Positions 12,013-12,098 of a stretch of 12,098 bases of DNA are shown here, in pieces. The stretch comes from UBA7488 sp964414185 (GTDB lineage Bacteria; Pseudomonadota; Alphaproteobacteria; CAAHEQ01; UBA3637), in the NCBI GenBank assembly GCA_964414185.1, contig CAYPVK010000019.1:1-12098 (forward strand), in the 5' to 3' direction. Every line of letters starts with the position of its first letter. Positions within the stretch are counted from its first letter, which is position 1. The notes beneath the pieces were generated by a model that did no database searches, was not told the DNA's origin, and saw only the letters and a program-made list of their open reading frames with translations. Made by a program: the position numbers and the translations under genes.

Positions 12013-12098
12013 ATGAAAACTTCTTCAAGCAAAACAAACATCACCCCCCCCCCATCCCCCGAAAAAAATGTAAATAATTCAATTACTTTTTTGCATAT
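12013..12098 (+). CDS. Partial unidentified protein with 10-C tract near its start
   Basis: A gene opens at ATG 12013 and runs off the right edge; 28 codons are visible, beginning MKTSSSKTNITPPPSPEKN. The start is supported by AAGGA six bases upstream and a near-consensus promoter. The visible part is polar, Ser/Thr/Pro/Asn-rich and not a clear signal peptide. Ten C in a row (12044-12053) span the ThrProProPro codons, followed by five C at 12056-12060. A gain or loss of one C leads to an early stop in either frame. The product cannot be named. Confidence 0.65.
   Translation, partial: MKTSSSKTNITPPPSPEKNVNNSITFLH

Noticed and set aside
11813..12016. 67-codon plus-strand frame over the yejF end
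   Set aside because: It is out of frame within yejF and crosses the promoter of the right-edge gene.
1..12098. Mobile elements, CRISPR arrays, tRNAs, rRNAs
   Set aside because: Looked for on both strands; no transposase, long terminal repeats, regularly spaced direct repeats with spacers, or tRNA cloverleafs other than the tmRNA were seen.

Overview
The window looks like a chromosomal segment of an alphaproteobacterium with fairly low GC. The lineage call rests on four things: a circularly permuted two-piece tmRNA gene whose tag is ANDNFAPVAKAA, an SspB of the alphaproteobacterial type followed by the small ribbon-helix-helix protein that often accompanies it, a 55-residue cysteine-free L33, and a TerB-like protein with an N-terminal beta-rich domain. 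The exact order or genus cannot be read from the sequence. I see no insertion sequence, phage gene, CRISPR array, tRNA or rRNA.

Layout, left to right. (1) The left edge holds the first 14 codons of an unidentified minus-strand gene with a near-consensus promoter. (2) 222-675 is ssrA: acceptor piece with T-arm and CCA, a hairpin-rich intervening segment, coding piece with tag, and an intrinsic terminator. (3) 833-1537 is sspB plus a ribbon-helix-helix gene. (4) On the minus strand lie uppP (undecaprenyl-diphosphate phosphatase) and a beta-propeller-like protein of unknown function. (5) 3256-6475 is a tightly packed plus-strand operon: MoxR AAA+ ATPase, DUF58, DUF4381 membrane protein and a TerB-domain protein. 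(6) 6553-6866 is rpmG (ribosomal protein L33) with a consensus promoter, a leader hairpin and a strong terminator; the gene is too short for routine ORF lists. (7) An aquaporin-family channel is on the minus strand. (8) 8091-11898 is yejB-yejE-yejF, an oligopeptide/microcin C-type ABC importer without its binding protein in view. (9) The right edge holds the start of an unidentified gene with its own promoter and a 10-C run at codons 11-14.

How the genes work together. ssrA and sspB are neighbours and belong to one pathway: tmRNA tags stalled nascent chains and SspB hands tagged proteins to ClpXP. The MoxR, DUF58 and DUF4381 genes belong to the usual MoxR/DUF58 chaperone-like module, here ending in a TerB protein instead of the von Willebrand A proteins often found there. 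yejBEF overlap by 1 and 4 bases and make one importer complex.

The points most worth a second look are the ssrA-sspB pair with an unusual Lys in the tag end, the three-hairpin intervening segment of the tmRNA precursor, predicted leaderless transcripts for uppP and yejB, overlapping divergent promoters before moxR, an aquaporin pore filter that fits neither AqpZ nor GlpF, and the poly-C tract that could switch the last gene on and off. No wholly new system is evident.
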